DNA of 64,000 nucleotides, taken from assembly GCF_030167925.1 (NCBI RefSeq), contig NZ_JASKUT010000001.1:3038001-3102000 (forward strand). The letters run 5' to 3'. Shown here piece by piece: positions 61,718-64,000 of the stretch. Position 1 is the first letter of the stretch. Each line of letters begins with the position of its first letter. Source of the stretch: Paenibacillus silviterrae (GTDB taxonomy: Bacteria; Bacillota; Bacilli; Paenibacillales; NBRC-103111). A program made the position numbers and the translations under genes. The notes below the pieces were generated by a model. That model did not search any database. It was not told where the DNA came from and was given only the letters and a program-made list of their open reading frames with translations.

Positions 61718-64000
61718 CTACTGTAACAACGGCTCCAAAACTCGAACCGACCCAATATGTCTTAGTTGAAACAATACATCGGCTCTGTCAAAGACTCCAT
61801 CTTCTGTAACATCCACTCGGTTTCTAATGTGATAGTTTACATCACTAATCGTGTGTCGTTCATTTACCAGTACTTCATCGGCCTCAAATACCCCATACTG
61901 CGAGAAATGTGTTGCATGGATGGTGATAGTACCGCGAGTGTAATCCTTTATTCTTGATTGCTGATATTCCCATTTGCGAGTCTCCGAATTGTAATAATAA
62001 ATCGCAGCTTTTCTCGCGTCTCCGCTAAATGGCATGGTCAGCTCTACAGGATGATTGGGATCGATCGTTACTCCAGACAAGGTGAAGTCGATGACCTTGC
62101 CTGCCTGCTTAAACTTCAGAGGATCCATATTGGACAAGTCAGGTGTTGTAATTTCTTGTGTCTTGATACTTGCATTGGCAGCTATACTCGCACCGCCCAA
62201 ATTCATACTAATGCCGCTTCCCATACCGACCACCTTGGTACTAGGACTTATTCCTACCGTAGTATTTAGCGGCACAGACCGGAATATATCAATGGAATAC
62301 GTTTTGACGACTGCGTTCCCTTGAATTACATCAACTTCCATGATATTCGAGCCGCTTTGAAGTGTTCCTGCCGGCTCCAAGTACCCGCCATTTACAACGC
62401 CCCCGCGTACAACCAAATGAGCAGAAGGGGAATGATTAAAGGCAAGCTTCACCGTAGAAGTTTCATTTGCCACTAAGGCTGAGTAGTTGACAGGCTCTAT
62501 CCTAGTGATCTTCGTCTGCATGTCCGTTGCAAAAAGTTCAAGGAATCCGGGATCTGCCGGCTCCCGATTAATCAAAGCGTAGTATATCCGAACTGATCCA
62601 GTAGCAGAAATAACTTGAATCTCCACTGTGTTTGGGAACAATCCTGTATTAGGTAATGATATGGAGAGCGGCTGTCCATTGTACGAATTGCCGTTCACTT
62701 TTATCTGCGCTCCTGAAGCAGTCGTAGCTGCCGTCAGAGTGATGCTGGTTTGGGTAAACGGAACAATCCGCTTCGAATATCCGTAGGTCAGCACTTGGTT
62801 AGTAACATCTTCATCGTCCAGCTTCAGAAAACTCAAGATCGCACTGGAAGCTCCGGGATCACTAACCCCAAATTCATATGTCTTTATACTCCCGTAAGTA
62901 TTCACTACAGAAATCGTGAAGCTATTGGCGGTAGCGACACTCACGGTAAAACTCCCGTCTGGCATAAGAGAATAAGTATCAGCCGTTACGGATACTTGGC
63001 TCGCTCCGTATATTTGTCCGGATAAAATAGGTACCGTTCCCGGTGTCCGTTCGATCGTATAGCTATATACATTGTTGTTTACCGTAGGCCCGATCAAAGA
63101 AGCCCCGGAACTTACCGTTAACCCAATAATTCCACTTTCGTGGGGAAGAGGTGCCGTTATGAAATTGACCACCGGATTATCCAAGCTCTCGTTGCCGAGT
63201 GTATCCATAGCCTTAATCTCTATGCCATAAGCCGTGTCAGGCAGCAATCCTTCTAACTGATAATGTAGGGTTTCGCCTGATCCTGTCTCCGTACGCAGCA
63301 CAGTACCAAGATACGGATTCTTCAAAATAATCTTGTAAGCAGCAATCCCATTCTCATCCGTTGCCGCCATCCAATGGACCTCAGCACTATGATACGTTAC
63401 CTGTGTTACGGAAGCTGTTTTATTAGGAAAGACCGGATTACTTGGTAATCCTGATAAAAGCACGGTTCCTGGCAAGCTTCGTTCTTCCGACCAGTCATTC
63501 AGTGTATAAATACCAATTTTTTTGGCTCCTGCCGGCACCTGCGTATTCATTGGAATCATTACTCTCATAAGGCTTGAGTAATAGCTCGCCCCATAAGGAT
63601 CCACAATACCTATGGACTGAACGGGTGAGCCGCTTTCGTTCAAAAAATAGACGGCGTATCTATTTTCTGAAGAAGGTGCATTCCATGTTAGCTCGCCCCC
63701 AATTTGATCGGAGTCCGGATCCAGGTCAGTAAAACTTAAATTGGAAGGCGATGTTACCTCTCCAATTGAGTAAGGTAGCGGTGCATCGGCTGGGACTTGA
63801 TCCCAGTACATGGCAGGCATATACTCGCGGGAGATATACCCGTCTTTCTCTACAGTAAGATGAAACAAGTCATCCGGCGGTTCGTTCCACTCTTTCGAAA
63901 GGGTTACCTCATAAGTGGCTGCTCCGCTCTTAGGAACACGAGCAAGCACATATGGTTTGTAGGAGCTGTTCTTAAAAACAATCACATAATTGTCGAACGT
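61718..64000 (-). CDS. Large secreted Ig-like/cadherin-like protein with dockerin-like C-terminus (5' end cut by window)
   Basis: At least 760 residues; the frame is open to base 64000, so the true start and signal peptide lie outside the window. Order from the visible N-terminus: a carbohydrate-binding-like beta stretch, two fibronectin-III-like modules ('ASVTQVTYHSAEVHWMAATDENGIAAYKI', 'LEGLLPDTAYGIEIKAMDTLGN' landmarks), several cadherin-like beta-sandwich modules ('LSFLKLDDEDVTNQVLTYGYSKRIVPF'), a region with 'HFSQYGVFEADE', and a C-terminal dockerin-like EF-hand pair 'ISDVNYHIRNRVDVTEDGVFDRADVLFQL'. Secreted and modular; ligand unknown. Confidence 0.78.
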   Translation of the reverse strand, partial: TFDNYVIVFKNSSYKPYVLARVPKSGAATYEVTLSKEWNEPPDDLFHLTVEKDGYISREYMPAMYWDQVPADAPLPYSIGEVTSPSNLSFTDLDPDSDQIGGELTWNAPSSENRYAVYFLNESGSPVQSIGIVDPYGASYYSSLMRVMIPMNTQVPAGAKKIGIYTLNDWSEERSLPGTVLLSGLPSNPVFPNKTASVTQVTYHSAEVHWMAATDENGIAAYKIILKNPYLGTVLRTETGSGETLHYQLEGLLPDTAYGIEIKAMDTLGNESLDNPVVNFITAPLPHESGIIGLTVSSGASLIGPTVNNNVYSYTIERTPGTVPILSGQIYGASQVSVTADTYSLMPDGSFTVSVATANSFTISVVNTYGSIKTYEFGVSDPGASSAILSFLKLDDEDVTNQVLTYGYSKRIVPFTQTSITLTAATTASGAQIKVNGNSYNGQPLSISLPNTGLFPNTVEIQVISATGSVRIYYALINREPADPGFLELFATDMQTKITRIEPVNYSALVANETSTVKLAFNHSPSAHLVVRGGVVNGGYLEPAGTLQSGSNIMEVDVIQGNAVVKTYSIDIFRSVPLNTTVGISPSTKVVGMGSGISMNLGGASIAANASIKTQEITTPDLSNMDPLKFKQAGKVIDFTLSGVTIDPNHPVELTMPFSGDARKAAIYYYNSETRKWEYQQSRIKDYTRGTITIHATHFSQYGVFEADEVLVNERHTISDVNYHIRNRVDVTEDGVFDRADVLFQLRHIGSVRVLEPLLQ

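Overview
The window looks like chromosome of a Gram-positive member of the Paenibacillaceae (a Paenibacillus-type Firmicute). Evidence: S-layer-homology (SLH) anchoring, strong AGGAGG-type ribosome sites, frequent GTG/TTG starts, a CpsC/CpsD-type split exopolysaccharide control pair, a KhtTU antiporter, YitT proteins and a B. subtilis-like muropeptide-recycling locus. No rRNA, tRNA, CRISPR array, transposase or phage gene was seen.

Layout. (1) About 1-17 kb: an exopolysaccharide (EPS) locus, mostly on the minus strand. From 14362 downward it runs: chain-length/kinase-modulator protein, BY-type tyrosine kinase (P-loop Lys replaced by Arg), a 368-bp structured leader, GalU, priming sugar transferase, UDP-glucose dehydrogenase, an HlyD-like adaptor, a large secreted protein, glycosyltransferases, polymerase and flippase. 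Two acyltransferases and a divergent glycosyltransferase sit upstream. (2) 17.2-24.4 kb: two large paralogous GH-A-like proteins with PA14-like modules; one is secreted with SLH domains, the other has no signal peptide. (3) 24.6-26.4 kb: two oxidoreductases. (4) 26.5-31.6 kb: a tight operon that looks like an undescribed peptide-maturation (RiPP-like) system: a 52-residue precursor candidate, nucleotidyltransferase, HPr-kinase-like kinase, PqqD-like recognition protein, SipW-like peptidase and ABC exporter. It resembles paeninodin-type lasso clusters but lacks both the lasso cyclase and the transglutaminase-like protease. (5) 31.7-32.4 kb: two related XRE regulators. (6) 32.6-46.1 kb: housekeeping and sensory genes (DNA glycosylase, Gmad2 lipoprotein, MHYT histidine kinase, short-chain dehydrogenase, chemoreceptor next to a BMP-type binding protein, HAD phosphatase, KhtT/KhtU, two YitT proteins). 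(7) 46.2-58.4 kb: a complete N-acetylmuramic acid (MurNAc) / muropeptide catabolic locus with an ABC importer in place of the usual PTS. (8) 59-64 kb: RsgA, an MFS transporter and a secreted Ig-like/dockerin-like protein cut by the window edge.

The most striking cross-cutting signal is a 15-bp palindrome, GATAC-N5-GTATC. It occurs 11 times between 14.4 and 32.5 kb, always in front of EPS genes, the leaderless glycosidase-like gene, the peptide precursor, or the two XRE genes. In several promoters it lies between -35 and -10 or just past +1, as expected for a repressor. I infer that the XRE pair co-regulates EPS and the peptide system. A second notable signal is a 112-bp tandem repeat with the same 51+61 internal structure at 36.96 kb and 58.53 kb, both in convergent intergenic gaps.
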